From Candidatus Sodalis pierantonius str. SOPE (GTDB lineage: Bacteria; Pseudomonadota; Gammaproteobacteria; Enterobacterales; Enterobacteriaceae): 64,000 bases of DNA. A program made the position numbers and the translations under genes. This document shows positions 47,010-56,772 of the stretch, in pieces (the stretch's first letter is position 1; each line of letters begins with the position of its first letter). The stretch is taken from contig NZ_CP006568.1 in the NCBI RefSeq assembly GCF_000517405.1, positions 3,100,001 through 3,164,000 on the forward strand. The letters are read 5' to 3'. Under the pieces are notes generated by a model. That model did no database searches. It was given only the letters and a program-made list of their open reading frames with translations, and was not told where the DNA came from.

Positions 47010-48245
47010 TCACTGTTGACCTTGGTCGGCATCGCGTGCCTGGACGCCATTTTGATGAATGATGCGCGTCACCAGGCTATCCGCTTCACGCAGCTGATGT
47101 TCGTAGACGTCGGTATTGTATCGGGGTTTATCCAAAGGCCGCGGCGCCAGCACCGGTCCGTCCTGGTTGTGCATATCCACCGTCACGTTGGTGGACAAAC
47201 CGACCCGCAGCGGATGGTGATCCAGATTGTCCGGATCCAAGCGGATACGTACCGACAGGCGCTGCACGATTTTGATCCAGTTGCCGCTGGCGTTCTGCGC
47301 CGGCAGCAGCGAGAAAGCGCTTCCGGTACCGACGCCCAAACTTTCCACTTTGCCGTGGTAAGTAATGTCGCCGCCGTACAGATCGGCGTTAATGTCCACC
47401 GGCTGACCAATACGCATCGACAGCAGCTGCGTTTCCTTGAAGTTGGCGTCGATCCACACATCATCCAGCGGCACCACGGCCATTAAGGCGGCGCCCGGCT
47501 GAACCCGGCTGCCCACCTGTACCGAGCGTTTGGCGACAAAACCGCTGACCGGTGCCACCAGCGTACTGCGGACATGGTTGAGATAGGCGCTGCGCAGCGA
47601 GGCGGCGGCATCTTTGACGTCCGGATGGGAGGCGATAGTGGTATCGTCCACCAGCGCGAAGGTCGTGTTCAACTGTTGCTGCGTCGACGTCAGCGAGGTT
47701 TCCGCCGAGGTCAGGGCATCACGGGCATGGGACAACTCCTCCTGCGAGATGGCGCCGTCGCGCGCCAGATTGGCGCGGCGCTGATAATCGGTACGCGCGC
47801 GCTGGAGTTCCACTTTACGCGCGGCGACCATCGCTTTGTAATTATCCACGTTGCTGTACATCCCGCGCACCTGGCGCACCACACGGGCCAGATTGGCCTC
47901 GGCGCTTTCCTGCGCCACGATGGTATCGCTGGGATCCAGACGCACCAGAAGTTGCCCTTGTTTGACGTAGTCGCCGTCATCAGCCGCGATAGTGGTCACG
48001 GTACCCGCCACCTGCGACGTAATTTGCACCAGGTTGCCGGTCACATAAGCGTCGTCGGTACTTTCGTAGAACCGGCCGTGCAGCCAGTAATACAGGCCAA
48101 AAGCGACCAGACAGATGACGACGACCGCCAGCAGGAGAAGCAGCATCATTTTGCGCTTGCCTTTATTGCGCGCCGGCGCAGCACCGGCGTTATCAGGCCT
48201 GGTGTTAGCCGCATTTTGTTGCGGAGTAGATTGCGATTCAGCCAT
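47010..48245 (-). CDS. emrA: Efflux membrane fusion protein EmrA
   Basis: HlyD-family adaptor linking EmrB to an outer membrane channel. The 411 residues have one membrane anchor (MMLLLLLAVVVICLVAFGLYY, about 33-53). The biotinyl-lipoyl half-motif GRFYESTDDAYVTGNLVQIT follows, then a long coiled coil (about 120-200) and the second barrel part TLVAPVSGFVAKRSVQVGS. It is uninterrupted, but both partners it would connect are broken. Confidence 0.94.
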   Translation of the reverse strand: MAESQSTPQQNAANTRPDNAGAAPARNKGKRKMMLLLLLAVVVICLVAFGLYYWLHGRFYESTDDAYVTGNLVQITSQVAGTVTTIAADDGDYVKQGQLLVRLDPSDTIVAQESAEANLARVVRQVRGMYSNVDNYKAMVAARKVELQRARTDYQRRANLARDGAISQEELSHARDALTSAETSLTSTQQQLNTTFALVDDTTIASHPDVKDAAASLRSAYLNHVRSTLVAPVSGFVAKRSVQVGSRVQPGAALMAVVPLDDVWIDANFKETQLLSMRIGQPVDINADLYGGDITYHGKVESLGVGTGSAFSLLPAQNASGNWIKIVQRLSVRIRLDPDNLDHHPLRVGLSTNVTVDMHNQDGPVLAPRPLDKPRYNTDVYEHQLREADSLVTRIIHQNGVQARDADQGQQ

Positions 48246-48266
48246 AAAATGAGTTCTCAGTCTGTT

Positions 48267-49514
48267 TTAGTTATTCTGCGCCACGACAGGCGCGGCCGGG
48301 AGAGATGCGGGTGTTTGGAAACCGCCGCCGAGGGCCTGCATCAGCACAATGTCCGTATCGATGCGCTGGGCGTTGATACTGGCCAGATCGCGTTCGGCCT
48401 GAATCAGTTGCTGTTCCACGCTCAGCGCATCGAGATAGTTACCGATACCGGCGCTGTAGCGCTGCATGGCGTTGTCCCAGGACGCGGGCGCGATATCCCG
48501 CGCCCGCGTTTGCTGTTGCACTTGCGTTTCCAGCGACGCCAGGCGCGTAATAGCATCGCCGATATCGCCAAGGGCGCTGACCAGCGACTGGTTATATTGC
48601 GCGACCGCCAGATCGTAGTCGGCATTGCTGCCCGCCAGATCCGCGCGCAAGCGGCCGCCGTCAAAGATAGGCAGCGACAGCGCCGGTCCGATGGTAAAGA
48701 AGCGGCTGGGCGCGCCGAAAAACGCATCGCCCAACAGCGATTTTGGTTCCGGCCGCAGCGCTGAGATTCAAGTTGGGATAAAAGGCGGTTCGACTAACCT
48801 TGATATCCTTGGCGGCGGCTTCAACCCGCCAGCGGGCAGCGATCAGGTCTGGACGGCGGCCGAGCAGTTCCGCCGGTAGCGTTGCCGGCAGGCTCACCGC
48901 GGCCGGCGCAATCAACTGCGGACGCGGCAGGGTACGGGCGGCGTCGGGGCCTTGGCCCACCAGTACCGCCAGGCGGATTCCTGCGGCGGTCACCTGTTGA
49001 CGCGCGGCGGTGAACCGGCGCTGCGCCAGCTCCAGCATGGTGTGGGTGCGGTTTAGATCCTGCTGCGCCAAATCCAGCATCGCGTGGGCTTCGCCGTAGT
49101 CGTTATAGGCGCGCGCCACATTGGCCGCCAGCGTCAGACGGGCCGACTGGCGATCTACTTCGCCGGCGTTGGCGCGCCCAACCGTCGCTTCCCAGGCGGC
49201 CCGCTGGCCGCCCCATAAATCAAAGGCGTAGTTAAAATCGGCGGATAAGGTTCTGACGGTGCCGTATTGCTTACCTTGACCGTTATAGTCATCCACGCGG
49301 GCGTTGCGGGCGCGCGTGATACCGGCGCTGGCGTCAGCCACCTGCAAATCGGGACTGTTCTGTAGCGCCCGACGGATCAGGGCGTCCAGGTTGCTGTCGC
49401 CCAGGCTGTTCCACCAATCGGCGGCCGGCCTTCGGTATGTAAACCGTAAGGCAAGGCGCAGCCCACCAGCATCATCGCGCTTAAGAGCGGTAATAGATGA
49501 ATGCGCAACGGCAT
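48267..49514 (-). pseudogene. Outer membrane efflux lipoprotein (NodT/OprM type), two frameshifts
   Basis: TolC-like outer membrane factor of the emr locus. The start MPLRIHLLPLLSAMMLVGCA is a lipoprotein signal (Cys19). The frame is lost near 49430 within TEGRP. The correct frame resumes as DWWNSLGDSNLDALIRRALQ and runs to FYPNLNLSAA. It is lost again near 48750 and resumes as FTIGPALSLPIFDGGRLRAD. Family landmarks LLGRRPDLIAARWRVEAA and SLPIFDGGRLRADLAGSNAD are present. Loss of one base at each site is enough. It lies between emrR and emrA with short gaps, so one operon. Confidence 0.9.
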
Positions 49515-49529
49515 AGTGTTAGTAACTCC

Positions 49530-49979
49530 TTAAATACCGGCAGGATCCACCAGCTTGTTCAGCAGACGGGCAAATTCTTTAAACTCGGCGGGGGTAAGCG
49601 GCGCCATAAGATCATTTAGGGTGTGGGTAATAATCGACGGCAATTGCCAACAAAAAACGCGTCCGGTATCGGTCAAAGAAAGCCGCATTTGGCGGCGATC
49701 ATCGGTGCAGCAGCGCACGCGCACAATCAAATTTTTGTTTTCCAGACGATCCAGCATGCGCGAGGTGGCGCCGCTGTCCAGGTTCATTCGGCGGCAAAGC
49801 TCCGCCGACGTTTCCAACCCTTCCCGATACATCAGCAGCATGACCTTGCACTGCGCCGCGGTAATGTCGTGGGGCAGCAACCAGGTTTCCAATAACCGAT
49901 CTTTATCGCTATTGAGCCGGTGAATGTTGCGGCCCAGTTGAAAGACCTCTTCCAACTGCTCCGGCGCGAAGTGTTTCAT
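49530..49979 (-). CDS. MarR-family regulator (EmrR-like)
   Basis: 149-residue winged helix repressor. The recognition helix region SAELCRRMNLDSGATSRMLDRLENKNLI (about 58-85) and the wing RVRCCTDDRRQMRLSLTDTG are typical of MarR/EmrR. It is the first gene of the operon and most likely represses the pump genes below, which are mostly dead. Intact. Confidence 0.88.
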   Translation of the reverse strand: MKHFAPEQLEEVFQLGRNIHRLNSDKDRLLETWLLPHDITAAQCKVMLLMYREGLETSAELCRRMNLDSGATSRMLDRLENKNLIVRVRCCTDDRRQMRLSLTDTGRVFCWQLPSIITHTLNDLMAPLTPAEFKEFARLLNKLVDPAGI

Positions 49980-50359
49980 CTTAATCCATGCCTAGGCAGC
50001 TATTCCGCGGGCAACTATAGCCTTATTAATTAAAGTAAACAATAGTCAGTTTTGTAACCAGGTATTTACGAAAACAGACAAAACTAGGCAAAACGGCCGC
50101 CTTTGCGCCGCCGCCGGCGAAAAAACGACGCCCGTCAAGGCTGTCAATGGCCAGGGCGCCCGTCCCTATGGGCGTCGCGCCTGTTCGGGGGTGGGTGACG
50201 CGGAACGCCTACCTGACGCTACTGGACGTTGGCATGAAAGCTGGGCACCTAATCGCGGGCTGGACCTTTGAACGCCCGCCCAATGCCTGACCGAACATTG
50301 GACGCGGTGATAGCGCCCGGCGAGCGGGTAGAATAGAGAAATTGAAGGGGAAGTATGCG
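49980..50359. other. Intergenic region upstream of the emr operon
   Basis: 380 bp. AT-rich at 50015-50050, probably the emrR promoter; no operator I can define with confidence. A hairpin GGCGCCCGTCCCTATGGGCG lies at about 50155-50174. No gene. Confidence 0.45.
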
Positions 50360-50767
50360 TTAGCGCTTTTGCCATTGCATATGCAACAAAGGAAAGGAAT
50401 TTCCTTGGGCATCCACCTCGGATCGGCCCGTCTGGACAAACCCATAATGCTGATAAAATCCTAGCGCCTGGTGGTTTTGTTCATTGACATCCAACGTCAG
50501 GTCGCCACTCAGAGCCACGGCATAGTCTAACAACCGTTGGCCGATACCGCCGCAGCGCGCCGCTGCCTCTATAAATAACATCTCGACGTGGTTATCCGAT
50601 AAGCCAATGAAGCCACGGAGCCCGTGTTGCCCCTCCTCCGCCACCAGCGTGCGTAGCGCGTCGATATCCGTTTCGCGGAGGAAATGATGGCTAGCGCGGA
50701 CGGAGCGCTCCCAAAGGGCCACCAACGGTGGGCTATCGGTAACAGTACGTGCTCTTATCGTTATCAT
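50360..50767 (-). CDS. GNAT acetyltransferase, YjaB-like, possibly internally shortened
   Basis: 135 residues from MITIRARTVTD (ATG at 50765-50767), chosen because family members start there. The C-terminal part matches YjaB-type acetyltransferases closely: the acetyl-CoA loop CGGIGQRLLDYA, DVNEQNHQALGFYQHYGF and TGRSEVDAQG. Compared with E. coli YjaB (147) about 12-14 residues are missing around LVAEEGQHGLRGFIGLSDNH, where a beta strand should be. Activity is doubtful. Confidence 0.75.
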   Translation of the reverse strand: MITIRARTVTDSPPLVALWERSVRASHHFLRETDIDALRTLVAEEGQHGLRGFIGLSDNHVEMLFIEAAARCGGIGQRLLDYAVALSGDLTLDVNEQNHQALGFYQHYGFVQTGRSEVDAQGNSFPLLHMQWQKR

Positions 50768-51103
50768 GGCGTCACTCGGTAAGGTGTTAGCAAAAAATGC
50801 AAGATGCCCCAGTATCACCCGCCTCGCGTTTTGGCCACGGTGTTTTTACCACAGGCCAGTTCGGTCAAAACGGCAGGTTAACACAGGGCGCGCCCTCAAT
50901 CGGCCTGTGGTGCTGAACATCGGCGACAGCGCTCCGGCGCTGCCGGCGTCAGCTAAGCCCCCTCACCGGGTCTCAAGCCCATCACATCGGCATGTCGCCT
51001 CGAAACCCGTTTACCGGCAGGTTTCCTGACTTAAAAACGCCTGCGTCAGTGCGCTAACGCGCGGCGCCGCTTGGACGCCGGAGGTGATAGCGCATCGTCA
51101 CCA
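50768..51103. other. Intergenic interval, no gene seen
   Basis: 336 bp of mixed composition between the acetyltransferase gene and the 36-bp repeat region. No supported frame. Confidence 0.4.
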
Positions 51104-51683
51104 TCAAGCATACGTGGCGTGCATCGCGGCAATACGACACATTAGTTGGTCGACGCGCGTCGTGGCAGTATGACATTTTACTTGGTCGACGTGCGTCGCG
51201 GCGATATGACATTTTACTTGGTCGATGCGTCTCGCAGCAGTACGACATGTTACGTTGTCCCTAACGGCGCGACGTTCTACTTTCGGCACCGGGCGCGGCG
51301 CGATAGCCGCTACGGTCGGGCTGCGCCGTATCGGCAGCGCGATATCGGCGCGGGTGCGCCAGGCATTGCCCGCGATGCCGCACCAAGCGCGCTGCAGCGG
51401 CAGGCGGTCTTGATACTGGTTGAGAATAAAAATTTCACCGGTGACTGTATTTTTCCACAGGCGGGTGGACAATGTAGCGCCGGGAGCCAGGGTGCCTAAC
51501 TCTACCGAATACCAATGGGCGGTGGTCGCCTGGCAGGCCAGGAGGAGATGGGCCCTGATTGTTAACGGTTACAGAAAAAGCCTGTAGTCCGGCGTTGCCG
51601 CGGTGGTAATTTACCTTATCGCCAGCGCTGGCGGTGTGGGTCAGCAACAGCAGGCCGGACAGCAGTATTCCCCGCGCGTTCAT
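51104..51683 (-). pseudogene. Secreted protein of unknown family, frameshifted
   Basis: The start MNARGILLSGLLLLTHTASA (ATG 51683, GGAG 6 nt upstream) is a clear signal peptide. GDKVNYHRGNAGLQAFSVTV follows. After NNQGP near 51548 the frame goes wrong; one frame over it continues HLLLACQATTAHWYSVELGT. That frame runs on through LAPGATLSTRLWKNTVTGEI to WRTRADIALPIRR. Two or three cysteines and the pattern suggest a periplasmic beta-rich protein. I do not recognise it. Its 3' end merges into the 36-bp repeats. Confidence 0.6.
51115..51253. repeat. 36-bp tandem repeat, three units plus a degenerate fourth
   Basis: Units at 51146-51181, 51182-51217 and 51218-51253 share TTGGTCGA-GCG-CTCG-ATGACATTTTAC with several differences. 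A weaker copy precedes them (51115-51145). The period of 12 codons keeps any reading frame; on the minus strand it yields repeats like VDQVKCH. Confidence 0.85.
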
Positions 51684-51774
51684 CGACATCTCCGTCAAAC
51701 AAGACGATTGGCGCCGGCAACGGCCGGCGGTGTACTGGATTAGGGCGTTATCATACGCTTTTTGAGGACAAACA

Positions 51775-52800
51775 ATGAAGTTAACCGGTTGGAAAACCGG
51801 CGTGGGCACCCTCACGCTGACGTCGCTGCTGTACCAGGCGTGTTACGCCGCCGAAATTAACACCATCGCTATTTTGACGCCAGAGCCCGGCACGGATTAC
51901 GGCTGGAATCAGCAAGGCATCAACGCGGCGCGTGAAGCGGGCAAAAAAGAGGGCGTTAAGGTGCTGGTCGCCGACAATCTTGGTTATGGCGATGTGCGCC
52001 CCACCCTGCGGGATCTCGCCTACGACGGCGCGCAGCTGTTTATCGCCCACGCCAGTGGCTATATCCAGGCAGCGCCGGAAATTGGCGCCCAGACCGGCAT
52101 ACCGGTTGCCATTACCGACAGCCCGTCCTCGTTGAAGGCCGGCCGCGTTGCCGATTATACCGTCAGCGGCCAAAAAGAGGCCTGGCTGGCGGGCACCCTG
52201 GCGGCCAAAATGTCGCGCAGCGGCACGCTCGGCATCGTCGTGTCCGGCGAGCCGCCGGCCTGGAACGCCCAAGCCGCGGCTTTTGTGCTCTGCGCCCGTG
52301 CGGCGCGCCCCGCGATTAAGATCCGCTATGCGGTTATTGGTCCTGCCGCCTATAGCGATGCCGCCGGCGGTAAACGAGTCACCGCGTCGGTGATCGCCGC
52401 CGGCACCGACGTTATTTTCGGCGAGGGCAACGGTTCAAGCTTCGGCATGCTGCAGGCGGTGGAAACCACGCCCGCCCAGGACGGCGGTAAAGTCTGGTTT
52501 ATCGACGTCATCGGCGACAAATCCCCCATCGACAAAGGGCACCTTCTGAGCTCGGTGCTATGGAATCTGACGCCAGTCTATACCGCCATGATAAAGGGTC
52601 TGAAAAATAACCAATTCGGTAGCCATAGCTACCAGACCTCGCTGGCCAACGGCGCGATAGGGCTCCTGAAAATACCGCATATTCCTGATGATATCTGGGC
52701 GCAGGTCCAGGCGGTGCACGATCGGATTATCAGCGGCGAGATCACCGTGCCGGCGGATTATGACGCCAGTACGCTGCATGCGCTGCTGGCCGGTCAATAG
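51775..52800 (+). CDS. BMP-family ABC transporter substrate-binding protein
   Basis: 341 residues with a signal peptide (about 1-25, ending CYA-AE). The Bmp/PnrA fold shows in the start INTIAILTPEPGTDYGWNQQG and in VFGEGNGSSFG-like VIFGEGNGSSFGMLQAVE. BMP-family receptors bind purine nucleosides or related ligands. It heads an operon with an ATPase gene and two permease genes. The frame is intact, but with the ATPase dead it can bind but not import. Confidence 0.88.
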   Translation: MKLTGWKTGVGTLTLTSLLYQACYAAEINTIAILTPEPGTDYGWNQQGINAAREAGKKEGVKVLVADNLGYGDVRPTLRDLAYDGAQLFIAHASGYIQAAPEIGAQTGIPVAITDSPSSLKAGRVADYTVSGQKEAWLAGTLAAKMSRSGTLGIVVSGEPPAWNAQAAAFVLCARAARPAIKIRYAVIGPAAYSDAAGGKRVTASVIAAGTDVIFGEGNGSSFGMLQAVETTPAQDGGKVWFIDVIGDKSPIDKGHLLSSVLWNLTPVYTAMIKGLKNNQFGSHSYQTSLANGAIGLLKIPHIPDDIWAQVQAVHDRIISGEITVPADYDASTLHALLAGQ

Positions 52801-52804
52801 CGGC

Positions 52805-54481
52805 ATGGCCGATGCTAACTCCGCCGACACCGGCGGCGCTCTCCCTACCGGCGCGGGCAACGCTATCCCCGCCGACACAGACGATGCTCTCCCCGCCGGC
52901 GCGCCCCTGGTCAGGCTGCACGCGGTCACCAAGACGTTTCCCGGCATCATCGCCAATAATGCTATCAGCCTGGCGCTGTGGCCCGGCGAATTGCATGTGC
53001 TGCTGGAGGAAAACGGTGTGGGTAAATCGACGCTGGTGGCGCTGCTGTCCGGCATGCTGCGACCCGATAGCGGCCGCATCGAGGTGGCCGGCGCGGCAGA
53101 TAGATTCACCCCGCCAGGCTCTGGCCCTCGGCATCGGCACGGTGTACCAGCACCCGATACTGGTGCCGACATTGACGCTAACGGAAAATCTGACGCTGGG
53201 CGATGCCTGGTGGCGCCCCCCGCCCGGCGGCGCTACGCGGCCGCTATTGCTCGCCTGGGCGCCAGTTTCGGCGTAACGGTGGCCCCCTGCGTGCCGGTGA
53301 GCACGCTATCGTTGGGCGAGCAGCAGCAGGCGGAAATTCTGCGCGCGGTGCTGCGCGGCAGCCGGGTGCTGATCCTCGACGAGCCGACCGCCCTGCTCAC
53401 GCCGCAAGACGCCGAGCGGCTGGGCCTGCTGATGCGCCGTCTGGTGGCGCAGGGTCTGGCGGTGGTGTTTATCACCCATAAGCTCAATGAAGCTTTAGCC
53501 TGGGGCGACCGCCTCAGTGTCCTACGGCGCGGCCGCAAGGCGGGGGAAATTCCGCCGGCGCGCCTGCAGGCCCTTTCCCCACAGATGGCCAGAGGGAAAG
53601 TGCTAGAGTGGATGTTTCATCCTACCGGCGAGGACGCTCCCCCGCTCGCAGACGCTACGTCGGTATCACTCCCGGACGACGGCGAGCAGGCCCCCGCGCA
53701 GACGACGCCGGAACGGTTCCACGGGATAACCGGTGCAACGCCGCTGTTGGTGGCGCAGCACCTGTCAGTGGCGGATCCGCGCGTTCCGTTGCGCGACATC
53801 ACTTTTAGCGTTGCCGGCGGCGAGATCCTGGCTATCGCCGGAATCGACGGCAATGGCCAAACGCAACTGGCGGAAGCCCTGGCGGGATAGCGCGCGCTAA
53901 GCGCCGGGCAGATCTGGCTGGCGGAGCAGTCGCTGCACGACTGTAGCGTGCGCGAGCGACGTCGGCGTAGGTTGAGCTACATCACCGATGACCGGCTGGG
54001 CGAAGGCACGGTTGGCGCATTCCCGATGGCGGAAAATCTCTTGCTCAAGCAGATAGGCGCCCCCCCTTTCTGGCGCGGCGGCATACTCCGCCCGGCACGC
54101 ATCAATGCCTTTGCCCGCCGGCGTATCCGCGCGTTCGATATCCGTCCCCCCGACCCCGGTACCCTTATCGATACGCTGTTCGGCGGAAATAGGCAAAAAG
54201 TTCTGCTGGCGCGCGAGCTCAACGACCGCGCCCGAGCGGTGATTTTTGCCAAACCCACCTATGGCCTTGATTTGCATAACAGCTTGGCCATCCGTGAACG
54301 CATACGCCAGACCGCGGCGCAGGGGGTAGCGGTAGTGCTTATTTCCACCGATCTCGACGAGCTGCTGGCCTTGGCCCATCGCGTAGCGGTCCTGCGCCGG
54401 GGACAGATCGTGGGCATGGTCGAAAATGATACCGATGCCCGTCGGCGCATCGGCATGTTGATAAGAGGAGAAGCGCAATGA
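52805..54481 (+). pseudogene. BMP-type ABC importer ATPase, nonsense codon and paired frameshifts
   Basis: A double ATPase of the RbsA/YufO type. Starts MADANSADTGG 4 bp after the receptor gene. Walker A reads EENGVGKST, the first glycine of GENGxGKST being lost. Near 53095 a frameshift scrambles about 45 residues (FTPPGSGPRHRHGVPAP and following). The native frame, LALGIGTVYQHPILVPTLTL with the Q-loop, lies one frame over, and the reading recovers near 53230. LSLGEQQQAEILRA and LILDEPT follow. At 53888-53890 a CAG became TAG after LAEALAG. The second half has a degraded signature (TLFGGNRQKVLLAREL) and KPTYGLDL for EPTRGLD. Confidence 0.92.
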
Positions 54482-55587
54482 GAGACCCTTCCCCCCGCCG
54501 CAACGGCACCGCCGCCGGGTTAAGGCGCTTATGCCTGGAAACGGGATTTACTTTGCTACCGATCGGATTAGCGCTTTTGATGGCCGGTCTGCTGCTTTGG
54601 CTGATGGGCGTCGACCCTCTGTCCTACTATGGCTTTATCCTACGTAAAGGGTTGCTGGCCCCTTCTGGGTGGCAGGCTTCGCTGACTCGCATGGGGCCGC
54701 TGCTGCTGATCGCCGCCAGCCTGATGGTGGCGTTCAGCGCCGGTTTGTGGAACCTCGGCGGCGACGGGCAGTTTATGCTAGGCGCCGTATTTGCGTCGGC
54801 CATCGCGCCGGCGCTGTTGTCCCATGGCGTTCCCCTAGGCATCACCCTGTTTTTAGCGCTGTTGGCCGGGGCGCTGGCCGGAGTGCTGTGGGGTCTGCTG
54901 CCGGTGGCGCTGAAAATCTGGCGCAACATTAACGAAATCATTACTAGCCTGATGATGTCTTTTCTCGGCGTTTCGCTGGCTAATGTGCTGGTCAAGCTAC
55001 TGCTGGCGGATCCGGCCACCACCGTGCCACAAACCCGCAATCTTCCCTGGGAACAACGGCTGCCGATGCTGTTCGGCGGTCCGGTTTCCAGCGGCCTTTT
55101 GCTCAGTCTGCTGGCGGTATTATTGACGCACGCTGTGATAAACCATACTGCGTTCGGCCTGCGTATACGGGTGATGGGCGCCAACCCGCGCGCGGCGATA
55201 CATGCCGGACTGCCGGTCGGCGCGCTGACGCTTGCGGTGTTCGCGCTGTCCGCCGGGCTGGCGGGGCTGGCGGAAGCGGTTGAAATCATCGGGATACAGG
55301 GCAACGTGCGCGCCGATTGGAATCCGGCCTATAGCCTGGTCGTCGTGCCGCTGGTGTTTCTCGCGCAATTCAACGGCTTTGGCAGTATCGCCCTGGTATT
55401 CGTTTTCTCGGTGCTTTCCATCGGCAGCGAAAGCGCGGCGCGGCGGATGGGCGTCCCCAACCATTTCACCTTGTTGACCGTAGCGCTGCTGTTGATCGTG
55501 CCGGGATTGACCCGTCTGGCGGTCGCCAGGCTGCGGCAGGCGCTGCGCCATCGCGCGCTGCGTAATACCACACAGGGCGGCGCTTAG
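54478..55587 (+). CDS. BMP-type ABC importer permease 1
   Basis: 369 residues, about ten membrane segments, of the branched-type permease family (YufP-like). The coupling stretch WRNINEIITSLMMSFLGVSL and GLRIRVMGANPRAAIHAGLP are typical. The ATG overlaps the ATPase stop by 4 bp. No lesion found. Confidence 0.88.
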   Translation: MRDPSPRRNGTAAGLRRLCLETGFTLLPIGLALLMAGLLLWLMGVDPLSYYGFILRKGLLAPSGWQASLTRMGPLLLIAASLMVAFSAGLWNLGGDGQFMLGAVFASAIAPALLSHGVPLGITLFLALLAGALAGVLWGLLPVALKIWRNINEIITSLMMSFLGVSLANVLVKLLLADPATTVPQTRNLPWEQRLPMLFGGPVSSGLLLSLLAVLLTHAVINHTAFGLRIRVMGANPRAAIHAGLPVGALTLAVFALSAGLAGLAEAVEIIGIQGNVRADWNPAYSLVVVPLVFLAQFNGFGSIALVFVFSVLSIGSESAARRMGVPNHFTLLTVALLLIVPGLTRLAVARLRQALRHRALRNTTQGGA

Positions 55588-55606
55588 CGTCGGCGAAGGA
55601 GAATAC

Positions 55607-56476
55607 ATGAAAGGGTTAACCAGCGGTTTTGTCACGTCCTTACTGATGGGGGCCATCGTCGCCGACATCCCGCTGTTGCTGGCGGGGCTGGGTGAGCAAC
55701 TGTCGGAAAAGGCCGGCGTGCTGAATATCGGTTTGGAAGGAATGATGCTGGCCGGCGCCTGGTTAGGATTCTTGGTGGCCTGGCGCCATGATTCCATGGC
55801 GATGGGCTTATGGGCCGGCGCCGCAGGCGGGATGGTGGCGGCGGCGCTAATGGCGGATCTGTGCCTGTGGCTGCGGCTCAATCAGATAGTCATCGGTATC
55901 GCCCTGACCCTTGGCGCCGAGGGAGCCACCGCGCTGCTACAGCAAATGGCTTTCAGCCATAGCTATCCCCGTTTGGGCGGCGTCGACACCCTCAGCGTGC
56001 CGTGGCTTGCTAATCTGTCGGTTTTCGGCAAAGCCCTGTTCGTGCAGCCGCTGGTCGTCTATTTGGCCGTGGGATGCGTGCCGCTACTGGCCTGGCTTTA
56101 TCGCGCCAGCAACGCCGGACTGGCGCTACAGACGGCAGGCGATAAGCCCGGCGCGCTGGCCGGGCTGGGCGGCGCCTACATGGCGCAGATCGGCGCCGGT
56201 ATCTTCGTGCCGTTCATGACCCAGGGCAACGGTTTTATCGCTATTGTACTGGCAATGCTGGCGCGCGGCCGCCCGCTGTGGGTGTTGGCGGGCGCGCTAC
56301 TGTTCGGGACGTGCCTGTCGCTGACCACCGCGCTACAGGTGCTGGGGGTGAATCTCCCTACCGATGTCATTCAGATGCTGCCCTTCATCACCGTGATGCT
56401 GGTGCTCGTCGTTTTCGGGCGCCGGGCGGTTCTACCTGCCGCGTTGGGCACCCTCTGGACCCGGGGAGCGCGTTAA
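55607..56476 (+). CDS. BMP-type ABC importer permease 2, with probable in-frame deletion
   Basis: 289 residues of the YufQ type. The N terminus (LAGLGEQLSEKAGVLNIGLE) is standard. At ALQTAGDKPGALAGLGGAYM two conserved blocks are fused. Family members have about 25-30 residues (a coupling-helix segment of the type AADAAGVSVxRxR plus part of a helix) between the GDxP and the ALAGLGGAY. The frame stays open, so it looks like a gene but probably is not functional. Confidence 0.8.
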   Translation: MKGLTSGFVTSLLMGAIVADIPLLLAGLGEQLSEKAGVLNIGLEGMMLAGAWLGFLVAWRHDSMAMGLWAGAAGGMVAAALMADLCLWLRLNQIVIGIALTLGAEGATALLQQMAFSHSYPRLGGVDTLSVPWLANLSVFGKALFVQPLVVYLAVGCVPLLAWLYRASNAGLALQTAGDKPGALAGLGGAYMAQIGAGIFVPFMTQGNGFIAIVLAMLARGRPLWVLAGALLFGTCLSLTTALQVLGVNLPTDVIQMLPFITVMLVLVVFGRRAVLPAALGTLWTRGAR

Positions 56477-56630
56477 CGGCATCAGATATTCGCGCACGAG
56501 GGACGTTGACGACACGCATCAGGCATTCGCGCGCAGGACGTGAATGGCGCGCATCAGATATCCGCCCTGGGCCGTTAACGGCATCAGGCTTCCGCACGCG
56601 AGGGACGTTATCGGCGCGCGGAGTCTCAAC
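56472..56630. repeat. Degenerate tandem repeats after the ABC operon
   Basis: Four GCATCAG-headed units at 56479, 56516, 56551 and 56581, spaced 37, 35 and 30 bp. They contain variants of CGCACGAGGGACGTT. The surrounding 56477-56772 has no gene. Confidence 0.65.
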
Positions 56631-56772
56631 GCGAGGTCCAGTGACGGCACGCCAGCATCGGCGGCCGAGGTGCGCGGCCAAGGAGAAACCCTCCCGGCGC
56701 GTCCGCCAGCCCAGCGCCATGGGCGCGGCGCGGTGCCCTCACACCCCCCGCCACCGCCGCCTGAGACGGCTT

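Noticed and set aside
51115..51253. CRISPR-like array
   Set aside because: The 36-bp units abut with no unique spacers, differ from each other, and no cas genes are near.
52688..52804. Longer N terminus for the BMP ATPase gene
   Set aside because: The frame overlaps the end of the receptor gene in another phase; the ATG at 52805 matches the expected start of the domain.
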